The translations under genes and the position numbers were made by a program. This document shows, piece after piece, positions 1 through 8,610 of a stretch of 64,000 nt of DNA (the stretch's first letter is position 1; each line of letters begins with the position of its first letter). This DNA comes from Persicitalea jodogahamensis (GTDB taxonomy: Bacteria > Bacteroidota > Bacteroidia > Cytophagales > Spirosomataceae): positions 1 through 64,000 of the forward strand of contig NZ_BMXF01000001.1 of NCBI RefSeq assembly GCF_014651615.1, read 5' to 3'. The notes under the pieces were generated by a model. It was not told the origin of the DNA. It saw only the letters and a program-made list of their open reading frames with translations, and made no database searches.

Positions 1-2311
1 GCCCTTGCGCGTCTGAGAGCAGGTCCGGCCCGCTCAACTCAGCGGCCAGATTGAACAAGGCCTGGGCTTTTTTTATTTTTAAAGGTTCTTTTTTTGTCAG
101 AAAGGGTTCCGCCACATCATTGAATAGTACATAGTACCTTTCGCAAGTATCGCCATCCAATAAACCTGTAAAATTTACCCACTGCCAGCCCCATTCTTCC
201 CATATCTCCTCAGATGCTTCCTCGTGGGGGAGGGTTTTTAGTAAATATTCGTGAACGCCTTGGTGAGCTTGAAAAAAATCAAGGTGCGTCATAAACGCCA
301 TCAATCGCATGGCCTCGGGTTGGGTGGCCCAGGCAGTCTGGATTATTTCCCTCACGGTATCGGAGCCGTATTCCGCGTCGGCGGTCAGGATTTGGTTCAG
401 GCGGCGCAGCACGAAGTATTCCCCCACAAGATCAGGTTCCAGTCCTTTATACACTTTCGCGCCTTCCACTTGCCTAAAGCCACTCATGCGGCTGTACAAC
501 ACTTCATCCACGCGCTCCGTACGGGCTAAGTGCAGCCAGTCGTAGCCTCGGTTGCGTATATTTTTTAACTGGTTACTGCTCAGGCCGCGCGTGAGCGTAG
601 CGAGAGCCAGTAAGTTCAGGTGCTTGTCGGCCAGGGGGTGGTCGACTATCTTCCAGAGATTTTCCTCCTCGCGCACCAGCAAATTGTCCAACAAATCTGC
701 TTTGTTCCAGCCCCGGATGTTCTCGCCCTCCACGAGGGCCATGCCCGCAAAAAAGGCAAAAAGCGGTCGGTCAAGTGGGTCCATGCCGTGAAGAGTTTCC
801 AGGGTTACAGCGGGGTCGGAGGGCGGGCGCTTGTGATTACGGTGGTGGATTTGGGAAATGATGTCCCAACGCAAATCGCCGAGCGGAGGCAGGGCCAGCA
901 TATCGGAGGATTGGGGCTTCTCATCACCTACGTAGCAACTTCGTTTGACTTCGGTGGCGAGGGTGAGCCGCTCCCACCAGTCGGTGCGGATATCCCGCTC
1001 CAGTAGCAGCACCCGCACCGGGTGTTGGTAGTGTTTTTGGTGGTGTTCGAGTGTTTTCAGTAGTTCTTTTACCGCTTCGAGATACAGCGTTGCGTAGTCG
1101 ATCACGATCAGAGTGGGGTGCCTGGGTTGCCAGTTGACCCAAAGCCCCATATTTTCCAGGGAGTGTTTTTCCAGGAAACCCGCATAGTAGTGCCAGCTTT
1201 TGAGTTGGCGGCACAGCCTTAGCGCAGTTCGGCTTTTGCCGCTACCGCCCGCTCCGGTGAGCATCCACCAGCAAAAGCGACGTTCGGGATTGGTAAGGAC
1301 AAACTGCCGCAGCTGTTCCAGTTCACTATCGCGTCCCACAAAGTCGGTATACTCAGCTTTGTAGTGGTAGTCATAATGCTTGGCCGCGCTTCGTTCGGGC
1401 AAATACAAATCCGGCTGGTGATGCAAGCGGATTTCGTCTAGGATTTCGGCTTTTGCCTCCCGCACGTGGCGGTTAAGCGACCTCAGACATTCTACCGTAA
1501 GTTCGTGGGCATGGTTGAAGTCGCGGGAGAGCGTTTCCAGCACTTCGGGCAGGTTAGACAGTTTATCAAGTGCCGCCAAAACACGCGTGAGCTTTTCACC
1601 ATTCTGTTGGCTGGTACGGGCGTTGAATTCCAGCAAATAGATAAAATAGGCGACCTGGGCGCGACGGTTGTCCTGGTCTTTGAGGAGTTCATGAAAATGT
1701 TGCCGTACTAGAATCGCTAAACCATAGGCAATAGCGGATTCAAAGTTTTCGGGAAAATTGTCGGGGCGGTAATATACGTCGTCCCAGTCCTTATAGGGTT
1801 CAGTAAAAAGGTTTTGGAAAAGCGCATGGTCGCGCAGGACAAACACTTCAATGTCTTCCTTTTCAAGTTCCAGCCCACGTAGCTGTACCTTACCAATTCG
1901 CTCAAAGAGGTTATGGAAAGCAGCCCGGCCTGCCTCGTCCAGTTCTACACCGTAATAATCGAGTAATTCCTTTTTGAGCTGAGGTACAGCCTTCGCAATA
2001 GCTTCTTGCAGGGCTTTTTCCAGATCACTGTTGATGCCATAGCTGAGCTTTTCACCCACATTCCCAATGTGGTTAGCCAGAAAACCACTGACCAGCCCTC
2101 CACTAACCTCGCCCGCTTTGCCGTAAAGTTTAACCAAATCCTCGACCTGCTGGGTATCGGTAACGGTGTCATGCAGATGTTTTACAAGTTCGTGAGCTAG
2201 ACCATTGTCCGAACAAGTACCAAGAGCCGCCGTGGTTGCTCCAAAAATGGCAATCCTTCCAATCGTGGGCAGGGCGTTTTTAATCTGTTCCAGGGTGGGG
2301 ACACGGTCCAT
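1..2311 (-). CDS. STAND-type P-loop NTPase, C-terminus cut by window edge
   Basis: A continuous reading frame runs from the ATG at 2311 to the left edge without a stop, giving at least 770 residues; an in-frame TAG lies 13 codons upstream and no other ATG intervenes. Residues 324-328 read FVGRD, then Walker A GAGGSGKS (353-360), Walker B LIVIDYA (401-407) and a tryptophan pair at 445-446 after a hydrophobic strand. This arrangement is typical of bacterial STAND ATPases, which act as ligand-triggered switches and are common in anti-phage immunity. The first ~320 residues match no effector domain I recognise: a glycine-rich amphipathic N-terminus followed by helix-rich sequence. Residues 447-770 look like a helical sensor region that continues beyond the window. 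The gene lies 91 bases downstream of a PD-(D/E)XK gene on the same strand. The NTPase call is firm; the defence role is inference. Confidence 0.85.
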   Translation of the reverse strand, partial: MDRVPTLEQIKNALPTIGRIAIFGATTAALGTCSDNGLAHELVKHLHDTVTDTQQVEDLVKLYGKAGEVSGGLVSGFLANHIGNVGEKLSYGINSDLEKALQEAIAKAVPQLKKELLDYYGVELDEAGRAAFHNLFERIGKVQLRGLELEKEDIEVFVLRDHALFQNLFTEPYKDWDDVYYRPDNFPENFESAIAYGLAILVRQHFHELLKDQDNRRAQVAYFIYLLEFNARTSQQNGEKLTRVLAALDKLSNLPEVLETLSRDFNHAHELTVECLRSLNRHVREAKAEILDEIRLHHQPDLYLPERSAAKHYDYHYKAEYTDFVGRDSELEQLRQFVLTNPERRFCWWMLTGAGGSGKSRTALRLCRQLKSWHYYAGFLEKHSLENMGLWVNWQPRHPTLIVIDYATLYLEAVKELLKTLEHHQKHYQHPVRVLLLERDIRTDWWERLTLATEVKRSCYVGDEKPQSSDMLALPPLGDLRWDIISQIHHRNHKRPPSDPAVTLETLHGMDPLDRPLFAFFAGMALVEGENIRGWNKADLLDNLLVREEENLWKIVDHPLADKHLNLLALATLTRGLSSNQLKNIRNRGYDWLHLARTERVDEVLYSRMSGFRQVEGAKVYKGLEPDLVGEYFVLRRLNQILTADAEYGSDTVREIIQTAWATQPEAMRLMAFMTHLDFFQAHQGVHEYLLKTLPHEEASEEIWEEWGWQWVNFTGLLDGDTCERYYVLFNDVAEPFLTKKEPLKIKKAQALFNLAAELSGPDLLSDAQG

Positions 2312-2402
2312 GAAGAGCGAGCACTGTGGGTGAGAGGGATAGGAAAACTAAAAATAGAGATGCATATACTAAATAACAAATTCTGCATCCCCATGAGCGC
2401 CT

Positions 2403-2975
2403 TCACCCATTAAATATTTTTCCATCTGTAATTGCCTCCCGATGACTTTCCAGAAATTCCCGGAAAAGCTGGATTTGCTGTTCCTGAACGGAAAAATCCA
2501 TGTTCAGGTCGTAGTTCTCCTGGTATACTTCCTGGAAATCGGTAATGACATAACGCAGCGTGCGGACGCCCTTGGGTTTCAGGGCCAACAAATAAAAATT
2601 TTGGTGGTTATGCGTAAAGCGGCCTGGTGTGTAACGACCGGTCGTTTTCAGGTCCACAGCCATAGTTTTGCCCACCACATCGACGTAACCATACAGAAGT
2701 ACATCCCCAAGCTGGTACTGGCAATAAACCTGCGTGTCGGCCATGGGACGCGGCAACAGGGCGCGGGCCTTGCGAAGTACTTCGGGGCTGAAGTATTCTT
2801 CGTCAGTTCCTTTAATGACAGCTTCTTCAAATGACACCCCTTTGGCCTGCGCCTGTGTCTGGGGAATGGGTACACGATTGATCCTGTCCAACAACTCCTG
2901 CTCAGTTAGGTAGCCTTTCTGAAAGCGGGCAAAGGTATTAAGGAGCGTGGGGTAAATTCGGTAATGGATATCCAT
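2403..2975 (-). CDS. PD-(D/E)XK nuclease superfamily protein
   Basis: This 190-residue protein has the layout of a RecB/Cas4-like PD-(D/E)XK nuclease fold. A GVSFEEA motif (46-52) supplies the early acidic residue, GYVD (96-99) the first metal-binding aspartate, VDLK (107-110) the D-x-K signature, and NHQNFYLLAL (123-132) the helix with the conserved glutamine seen in RecB-type enzymes. All expected catalytic residues are present, so it is probably an active metal-dependent DNA nuclease. There is no signal peptide or membrane segment. It is the first gene of a likely two-gene unit with the STAND NTPase. Nucleases of this fold also occur as stand-alone repair or phage-derived exonucleases, so the link to the NTPase rests on adjacency and orientation. 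Confidence 0.75.
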   Translation of the reverse strand: MDIHYRIYPTLLNTFARFQKGYLTEQELLDRINRVPIPQTQAQAKGVSFEEAVIKGTDEEYFSPEVLRKARALLPRPMADTQVYCQYQLGDVLLYGYVDVVGKTMAVDLKTTGRYTPGRFTHNHQNFYLLALKPKGVRTLRYVITDFQEVYQENYDLNMDFSVQEQQIQLFREFLESHREAITDGKIFNG

Positions 2976-3052
2976 TTTGATGTGGAATTGTGTAATCGTT
3001 GAACTGTTTAACTGATATTAAATTGTTTAACACCCAGGTAGATACTAAATTC

Positions 3053-3084
3053 GATTCCACGATTCCACGATTCCACGATTCCAC
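3053..3084. repeat. GATTCCAC tandem repeat, four copies
   Basis: Four perfect head-to-tail copies of the octamer GATTCCAC fill the gap between the DMT transporter stop and the start of the PD-(D/E)XK gene. It has no coding role that I can see. Confidence 0.9.
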
Positions 3085-3100
3085 AAAAAAACTACCTCCC

Positions 3101-3547
3101 TCAGTTTTTCAAAATCAAATATACCCCCACAACTAAAAATCCCACGCCAATCATGCGCATTGGGCTGACCGGGGTAATCGAAAAGCCCAGCCAGCCATAG
3201 TGATCGATGATAATAGCGGCGATAAGCTGCCCGGCAACGGCCAGGGCAAGCATGTTGGCAGGCCCGAGTTCGCGGACGATAAAGATGACCGACAGCACGT
3301 AGAATGAGCCAAACGCACCGCCAAAGAATTTCCACCAACTCACCTGCCGCAACGACTCTAACGAAGGTACCGGCCCCGTATTGAAAAAAGTAAAGGCAAA
3401 AATAAGTACTGTCAACCCGCCCGAAAACGAGATGATGGCCGCCAGGATCGGGTTGTCGATCGCCACCCGCATTTGCGAGTTGACCCCCGCCTGGATGGTG
3501 GTGGCCATGCCGATGATGAAAGCCAGGAAAATGAAAATCCAGTACAC
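3101..3547 (-). CDS. DMT superfamily transporter, YdcZ/DUF606 type
   Basis: The protein has 148 residues and is almost entirely hydrophobic, with about five membrane segments. It starts MYWIFIFLAFIIGMATTIQAGVN, and the NSQMR and FxGGAFGSFYV motifs are typical of the DUF606/YdcZ branch of the drug/metabolite transporter superfamily. Members are short single-repeat proteins thought to dimerise; the substrate is unknown. It stands alone on the minus strand between the nuclease and an Lrp-family regulator 127 bases upstream. Lrp regulators often control neighbouring exporters, but nothing in the sequence proves that here. Confidence 0.8.
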   Translation of the reverse strand: MYWIFIFLAFIIGMATTIQAGVNSQMRVAIDNPILAAIISFSGGLTVLIFAFTFFNTGPVPSLESLRQVSWWKFFGGAFGSFYVLSVIFIVRELGPANMLALAVAGQLIAAIIIDHYGWLGFSITPVSPMRMIGVGFLVVGVYLILKN

Positions 3548-3674
3548 TTCTCGACGGAATGGTGAAAAGACTGTTTGACCGGACGGGTAGGATATCCGTT
3601 CGGTAAACCCGGGCTCAACAAAAACTAATTTGCCGAACGGTAGGGCCAGGCAGGAAATTTGGTTTGACTGCTAC

Positions 3675-4148
3675 TCAGGGGATGGGCAGAATCTTGCTGT
3701 CCTTGAAAGTGGACATGATGACCATCGTTGTCGTGTTGGCAACTTCCTCGATTTCGTTGATCGTTTCAAGCATCAGCTTCTGGTAAGAACTGATGTCTTG
3801 CGAAATGACTTTCAGGAGGAAATCGCCCGTGCCGGTGATGTGGTGGCACTCAATGATTTCAGGAATGGTGTTGACAGTAGCTACAAACGAGTCGGTCGTC
3901 ACTTTTTTGTGACCCGTCAGCGAGATCTGGACAAAAGTCGTTACGCCGAGACCAACCTTGGCGGGATCGAGTTGGGCATGATAGCTTTTAATGATGCCAC
4001 CCTGTTCGAGTTTCTTAACGCGTTCGAGCGTGGGAGCGGGCGAGAGGCCGATTTCTTTGGAGAGCTGCGCGTTGGTAATTTTGGCGTTCGATTGCAGTAT
4101 TTCGAGTACCTTACGATCTATCTGATCGAGTTTCAGGTTGGAAGACAT
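3675..4148 (-). CDS. Lrp/AsnC family transcriptional regulator
   Basis: This 157-residue protein begins with a winged helix-turn-helix (about residues 5-60, LDQIDRKVLEILQSNAKITNAQLSKEIG-like spacing) followed by the alpha-beta RAM ligand-binding domain, with the GTGDFLLKV segment that is diagnostic for the family. These proteins form octamers and sense amino acids or related metabolites to control transport and metabolism genes. A TAGCTTTG box sits at 4188-4195 on the minus strand, about 40 bases before the start codon, in the expected place for a Bacteroidota promoter. The adjacent DMT transporter is a possible target. Confidence 0.92.
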   Translation of the reverse strand: MSSNLKLDQIDRKVLEILQSNAKITNAQLSKEIGLSPAPTLERVKKLEQGGIIKSYHAQLDPAKVGLGVTTFVQISLTGHKKVTTDSFVATVNTIPEIIECHHITGTGDFLLKVISQDISSYQKLMLETINEIEEVANTTTMVIMSTFKDSKILPIP

Positions 4149-4187
4149 TTGCTTTGCACAGATTAAAATGATGCTTATTTATTGCCG

Positions 4188-4195
4188 CAAAGCTA
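4188..4195 (-). promoter_or_regulatory. TAnnTTTG -7 box for the Lrp-family gene
   Basis: TAGCTTTG on the minus strand matches the Bacteroidota -7 consensus, about 40 bases before the start. No clear TTTG -33 element was found at the right distance. Confidence 0.5.
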
Positions 4196-4249
4196 GTTAG
4201 TTTCCCGAATATTGTTACTAATTTAGGAAGGAATATTATTCAATGGTGA

Positions 4250-4289
4250 AATAATAGTAGGCAAAAACTCCATTTCGCCTACTATTATT
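4250..4289 (-). terminator. Hairpin terminator after GDP-L-fucose synthase
   Basis: A perfect 13-bp stem (4250-4262 pairing with 4277-4289) encloses a 14-base loop. It lies about 40 bases past the stop of the GDP-L-fucose synthase gene and upstream of the Lrp gene, so it probably ends fucose synthase transcription. The stem is AU-rich and lacks a long U tract. Confidence 0.6.
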
Positions 4290-4330
4290 AGGTTTAAACC
4301 AGCTGCCGTTCAGCTTGTTTTTGGCTCAGC

Positions 4331-5272
4331 TTAAACAGCATAGGTCTCTGTTTTCCGCAGGAAATCCTGGTACGTAGCCCGGATGCCTTGTCCGATGTCC
4401 GTCGAGTGCTGCCAGCCCAGACCATGAAGCTTACCTACGTCCATCAACTTGCGGGGGGTGCCATCGGGTTTGTCTGTATTCCAGTGAATCTCACCCTCAT
4501 AGCCCACCACTTCTTTGATCAACTCAGCCAGGGATTTGATGGTCAGGTCGTCGCCCGTACCGACATTCACCAGTTCCGGTTCATCGTAGTTTTGCATCAG
4601 GAAATAGCAGGCGTCGGCCAGGTCGTCGGCATGCAGGAACTCACGGCGCGGCGAGCCGGTCCCCCATAGCTGTACGGCTGGCTTGCCTTCCACTTTGGCT
4701 TCATGAAATTTCCGGATCATCGCGGGTAGTACATGCGAGTTTTCGAGATCGTAGTTGTCGTTGGGGCCATACAGGTTGGTGGGCATTACCGAAATGAAAT
4801 GGCTGCCGTACTGACTGCGATAGGCCTCGCAAAGTTTGATTCCCGCGATTTTGGCAATAGCGTAAGGCTCGTTGGTCGGTTCGAGCGTGCCAGTCAACAG
4901 GTAGTCTTCCCGCAAAGGTTGCGGTGCCATTTTGGGGTAAATGCAGGACGACCCCAGGAACATCAGTTTTTTGACGCCATACTGGTGGGCACTGTCAATG
5001 ACATTGTTCTGGATCTGCAGATTTTCCAGCAGAAAGTCGGCGCGATAAATATTATTAGCCATGATGCCGCCCACCTTGGCAGCAGCCAGAAAAACGTAGT
5101 CGGGGCGCTCCTCGGAAAAAAACTCCCGTACAGATGCCTGTTCGCGCAAATCCAGTTCGGTGGATGTGCGGACGACAAAGTTGGTATACCCTTCCGCTTT
5201 CAGCTTGCGGTGGATGGCCGAACCCACCATACCCCGGTGTCCGGCAATGTAAATCTTCGCGTTCTTTTCCAA
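4331..5272 (-). CDS. fcl: GDP-L-fucose synthase
   Basis: This is an extended SDR enzyme that converts GDP-4-keto-6-deoxy-D-mannose to GDP-L-fucose with NADPH, supplying fucose for surface glycans. The N-terminal nucleotide-binding motif is [16 protein letters not shown] supplies the catalytic serine and cysteine region, and [10 protein letters not shown] the tyrosine and lysine pair. There is no ATG near the N-terminus. A TTG at 5272 gives [14 protein letters not shown], which matches the usual family start, while another TTG at 5311 would add 13 residues. The 5311 choice would leave almost no leader after the promoter box at 5327-5334. The usual partner, GDP-mannose 4,6-dehydratase, is not in this window. 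Confidence 0.95.
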   Translation of the reverse strand: MEKNAKIYIAGHRGMVGSAIHRKLKAEGYTNFVVRTSTELDLREQASVREFFSEERPDYVFLAAAKVGGIMANNIYRADFLLENLQIQNNVIDSAHQYGVKKLMFLGSSCIYPKMAPQPLREDYLLTGTLEPTNEPYAIAKIAGIKLCEAYRSQYGSHFISVMPTNLYGPNDNYDLENSHVLPAMIRKFHEAKVEGKPAVQLWGTGSPRREFLHADDLADACYFLMQNYDEPELVNVGTGDDLTIKSLAELIKEVVGYEGEIHWNTDKPDGTPRKLMDVGKLHGLGWQHSTDIGQGIRATYQDFLRKTETYAV

Positions 5273-5326
5273 AGTGTTTTCGAGAGTTTTTGTTTTTAAC
5301 CCACTTACCAAATGCCGGGTTCAGAG

Positions 5327-5334
5327 CAAAAGTA
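5327..5334 (-). promoter_or_regulatory. TAnnTTTG -7 box for fcl
   Basis: TACTTTTG on the minus strand matches the consensus. A transcript starting about 7 bases downstream would begin near 5320, which favours the TTG start at 5272 over the one at 5311. Confidence 0.5.
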
Positions 5335-5395
5335 ATAATCTTGGAATTATATGCCGGCAGAAACCCGCTATTCTGCATTCGGCAGATCTCTTCGC

Positions 5396-5818
5396 CTAAA
5401 TTCCATAGACAGTCAGTACCAGACTCCGCCCTGCCGCCCGATCCCGGTGTTCACACAGGTAAATGCCCTGCCATGTACCCAGATTAAGTCGCCCGTCGGA
5501 AACAGGAATGCTCACTGAACTACCTAAAATCGCTGCTTTCAGATGCGCGGGCATGTCGTCGCTGCCTTCGTAGTTATGAACGTAGTAGGGCGCATTTTCG
5601 GGAACCATCTTATTGAAATGGCTCTCGAAATCCTGCCGTACCGTCGGGTCGGCGTCTTCGTTGATCGTCAGGCTCGCTGATGTGTGCTTGATAAACACAT
5701 GCAGAATCCCGGCGCTCAGAGAACGTAATTCAGGAATTTCGCGCTCCACCCGTTCGGTAATCAAATGAAAACCCCTCGCAAACGCGGGCAATCGGATCTC
5801 ACGCTGAAAAACCTGCAT
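5396..5818 (-). CDS. yjbQ: YjbQ family protein (UPF0047)
   Basis: A 140-residue protein of the compact YjbQ fold. The HTSASLTINEDADPTVRQD segment and the C-terminal LGTWQGIYLCEHRD segment are the two signatures of the family, and it has the usual full length. Family members form trimers and have been linked to a weak thiamine-phosphate synthase activity; the physiological role is not settled. No thiamine genes lie nearby. It is followed 29 bases upstream on the same strand by the large Ig-like protein gene. Confidence 0.93.
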   Translation of the reverse strand: MQVFQREIRLPAFARGFHLITERVEREIPELRSLSAGILHVFIKHTSASLTINEDADPTVRQDFESHFNKMVPENAPYYVHNYEGSDDMPAHLKAAILGSSVSIPVSDGRLNLGTWQGIYLCEHRDRAAGRSLVLTVYGI

Positions 5819-5847
5819 TGTTTGAAAAGGAGCTATGTTTCCAAAGA

Positions 5848-7689
5848 TTAATTATCCACTATCACCCTGGCTGATCCCCGACTCGTACCCGTGCCGCAGG
5901 CATTTTTAAGCGAGCTGATCGTGAAATCCGTAGTGGTCTTAGGTGACACCGAGATAAGATAGGGGTTCAGAAAGGTACCTTGCACGGCGCTGCCGTCCGA
6001 AAGGGTGAACGACCAGGGTGGCAGCCCGTTCTTGAACTTAAGCCGGATGCGGGTGGAATTGCCCGGCGTAATGGCTCCCTGGCCTGAAACTTCTCCCACG
6101 GCCATATCCGGGGCAATCACCTGAATTTCCTGGGCCTCGCTCGCCACGCCCGGCGCGGTAGCCACAATACGGATGCGATGCGTCGAAAGAGTATCACGCA
6201 TGGAAGATGGCGTTATTTTTACCTTCAAAGGGCTTTCCTTACCCGTGGTGGGCATGTCCACGTAGCGGCCCGTGCTGTCGGACACCTGCACGATGAATTT
6301 GTTGGCAGCGTAGAATCTGCCCGTTGTGGTAAAGGGCACGGAGATTTCGCCGCCCGAGCAAATCAGAGTCTGTGAGGGCTTTTCCATCACAATATTAGAA
6401 GGAGGCACATCCACCGCTACGTAGGCACTGCCGCTGAAAGTACCTACTCCGCAAAGCCCGCCCGCCGATGTGATTTTGTAAATGGTGGAGTTATAAGGCG
6501 CCACCTTGATGCTGTAGGGCGAGGTCAGAATATTGTTTTCGTAAGTACCATCGGATAGCAGCACGAACCATGGCCCGCCGCCCTGAAACTGCAGCGTCAG
6601 ATCGGCACTGCCGCCCTCTTTTAGTTTGACCGAATCTCTGCGCAGTACGGTCTGCGTGGGAGCGGCGATAGTAATGCGGGTGCTGTCGCTAACCAGGCGG
6701 GGCGAGGTGGAGATGATGCGCAGGGTATAGTCGCCCGTGGGCGTACCGGCCGGCACGCGGGCCATGATTGGAGCGGTAGTATCGCCGGAAGTAATGTTCT
6801 TAAAGGCACCTTTGCTATCCGAAATCTGCACCAGGAAATTATTGCCCGCTTTGTACGCGCCCGTCGCGCTGAAATTCACCTGAAAAGGCGTGTTGGTACA
6901 AACGCGATAGCCCTTATCGGGGTCTTTCAGGGCCAGACGTGGCTCGGGGTTGGCATCGACATTAACGATCACGCTGCCCTCAACGCTGCCGCTGCCGCAG
7001 GCATTGGATACGCCGAGCAGTTTGTACGTTTTGATTTTTTCGAGTTTCGTAGATAAATAGTAGGGGTTGGTAACGGTTTCAGTGATTGTTGTGCTGTCGG
7101 ACAACTGGAACGACCATGGCCCCGACCCCGTAAAACTGACCCGCAACTGCGCGTCCTGACCAGGCATGATGCGTGAAGAGGTAGAACCATCAGCGGATTC
7201 CAGCCGTGCCGTGGGGGTGGGTAACAACCGCAGTGAAACCTCGCTACCAACTACTGCCGGGCTGGTGGAAACTACCCGCAGACGGTACAGATGCCCACCG
7301 CGCTTGTCAGCCGGAATGGTCGCCATGATTGGTCCTTTTTTTACCCCCTCCGAAACGGCAACGAAGTTGCCCCGGACATCCACGAGCTGCACGGAAAAAA
7401 CATTGTCGTCATTAAACGGTCCCTGCGGTGTAAAAGGTACCATAATTCGGCTACCGGGACATACCGAGTAATACGAGACATTTCCCGTGCGGATGGCGAA
7501 GGTCTGGATGCTGTCCGCGATGTTTTTACCGAACTGGTCAGGCTTTTTTTCGGGTTCCACCATGTCGCGGTCGGGGTTGTTCAACGAGGTGTCAGCTTGC
7601 GGTACATTAGGTATGACCTGCGCCCCAGCGGAACCCGCTAAAACCAGAAATAGGAAGAAAGAAAAGGCAAGCGGAAGAACTCTAATCAT
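5848..7689 (-). CDS. Secreted protein with repeated Ig-like modules
   Basis: The protein has 613 residues. An N-terminal signal peptide (MIRVLPLAFSFFLFLVLAGSAGAQ) is followed by three internal modules of about 190 residues. Each module starts with a conserved cysteine segment (YSVCPGS, YRVCTNT, TLICSGG), passes through a VQxSDSxG-like strand, and ends with a second Ig-like half marked by NPYxxS and a CGxGTxxGSA segment. This is the pattern of tandem beta-sandwich domains in large surface or adhesin-like proteins of Bacteroidota. No C-terminal sorting domain and no enzyme motif is visible. It may be a shortened version of a longer extracellular scaffold. Export is well supported; the function is unknown. 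Confidence 0.8.
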   Translation of the reverse strand: MIRVLPLAFSFFLFLVLAGSAGAQVIPNVPQADTSLNNPDRDMVEPEKKPDQFGKNIADSIQTFAIRTGNVSYYSVCPGSRIMVPFTPQGPFNDDNVFSVQLVDVRGNFVAVSEGVKKGPIMATIPADKRGGHLYRLRVVSTSPAVVGSEVSLRLLPTPTARLESADGSTSSRIMPGQDAQLRVSFTGSGPWSFQLSDSTTITETVTNPYYLSTKLEKIKTYKLLGVSNACGSGSVEGSVIVNVDANPEPRLALKDPDKGYRVCTNTPFQVNFSATGAYKAGNNFLVQISDSKGAFKNITSGDTTAPIMARVPAGTPTGDYTLRIISTSPRLVSDSTRITIAAPTQTVLRRDSVKLKEGGSADLTLQFQGGGPWFVLLSDGTYENNILTSPYSIKVAPYNSTIYKITSAGGLCGVGTFSGSAYVAVDVPPSNIVMEKPSQTLICSGGEISVPFTTTGRFYAANKFIVQVSDSTGRYVDMPTTGKESPLKVKITPSSMRDTLSTHRIRIVATAPGVASEAQEIQVIAPDMAVGEVSGQGAITPGNSTRIRLKFKNGLPPWSFTLSDGSAVQGTFLNPYLISVSPKTTTDFTISSLKNACGTGTSRGSARVIVDN

Positions 7690-7715
7690 TGCTCAACGAT
7701 TTAGCATCAGGTTTT

Positions 7716-7764
7716 CAAACGAAAAAACAAGGCGATCAGTCAGTGGAAACCTGTTTTTTCGTTT
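7716..7764 (-). terminator. A/T-rich hairpin between comB and the Ig-like gene
   Basis: A 13-bp perfect stem (7717-7729 with 7752-7764) made of an A tract and a T tract around a 22-base loop lies between the comB stop and the Ig-like gene start. It could end comB transcription in either orientation because both arms are homopolymer-rich. Confidence 0.5.
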
Positions 7765-7778
7765 TTGAAGGGAAAAAA

Positions 7779-8489
7779 TCAATGCATGGCCACCAGGCGG
7801 CTGCCGCGCAGCACGGGTACGACATCGTAGAGGTCGGTTTGCAGTGAATACGAAATGTCTTTCTGGATGCCCAGCCGCTGCAAGCGCCGCACGTGTGAGG
7901 AGTTGGCAACAAAATTGAGCAGATTGCCCCGGCCCTGCTGGTATAAGCGCTGCGCCATCAAAGCAGCATCTTCCACTAAAATAAACTCGTCTTTCAAGGC
8001 CTCGGCCAATGCCCCGGCGAAAAGCGTGTCTTCCAGGTTGGGGCGCCCTTTCCAGCCTGCACACAGTACCAGCACATCGTATTGCTCGGAACGGAGTTCG
8101 TTTACCAGAGCGCCCAAATTCAAAAATGCTCCGATCAATACCTTCACCGCGGCCGACTTGGCCTTGGCGATGGAAAGGGTGCCGTTGGTGGTCGTCATAG
8201 CGATGTGCGAGCCGATTAACCTTTCCGACATATAGCTGAAAGGCGAGTTGTCGAGATCGAAGCCCTCCACTTTCATCGCGTTGCGCTCGGCGGCGGCGAA
8301 GTACCCCTTCTCCTGCAGCGCTTTACACTCCTCCACAGTGGCTACGGGCGTGATACTGCCCACCCCATAGGCCAATCCCGTCACCATGCAGGAAGTAGCC
8401 CGGAAAATATCAGCCACCACCACTACCACATTATTCAACTGATGCAAATGCAGCAAATCAGGCGTCAGGCAAACGTCAAGTTGTTTCAA
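7779..8489 (-). CDS. comB: 2-phosphosulfolactate phosphatase (ComB family)
   Basis: The 236-residue protein matches the ComB family along its length: the early VVVVVADIFRATS segment, the MTTTNGT motif and the CAGWKGRPNLEDTLFAGAL motif are all characteristic. ComB hydrolyses 2-phosphosulfolactate to sulfolactate in coenzyme M or sulfonate metabolism. In Bacteroidota the family occurs widely without coenzyme M genes, so the actual substrate here is open. No partner gene for sulfolactate metabolism is present nearby. Confidence 0.9.
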   Translation of the reverse strand: MKQLDVCLTPDLLHLHQLNNVVVVVADIFRATSCMVTGLAYGVGSITPVATVEECKALQEKGYFAAAERNAMKVEGFDLDNSPFSYMSERLIGSHIAMTTTNGTLSIAKAKSAAVKVLIGAFLNLGALVNELRSEQYDVLVLCAGWKGRPNLEDTLFAGALAEALKDEFILVEDAALMAQRLYQQGRGNLLNFVANSSHVRRLQRLGIQKDISYSLQTDLYDVVPVLRGSRLVAMH

Positions 8490-8610
8490 GATTTGATTTT
8501 GAATGAATGATTTGTCATAGTTTTAAACAATTCCAAAGTACCTGATTTTCAATACCCTTAAATTGGGTTTTTACTGAAAAGTACTTAGGTGCTTTGGAAC
8601 TTTGCCACTT

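Noticed and set aside
1-2310. The region looked gene-poor, with only short minus-strand frames, as if it were a pseudogene.
   Set aside because: Reading codon by codon shows one continuous frame from 2311 to the left edge; it lacks a stop only because the window cuts it.
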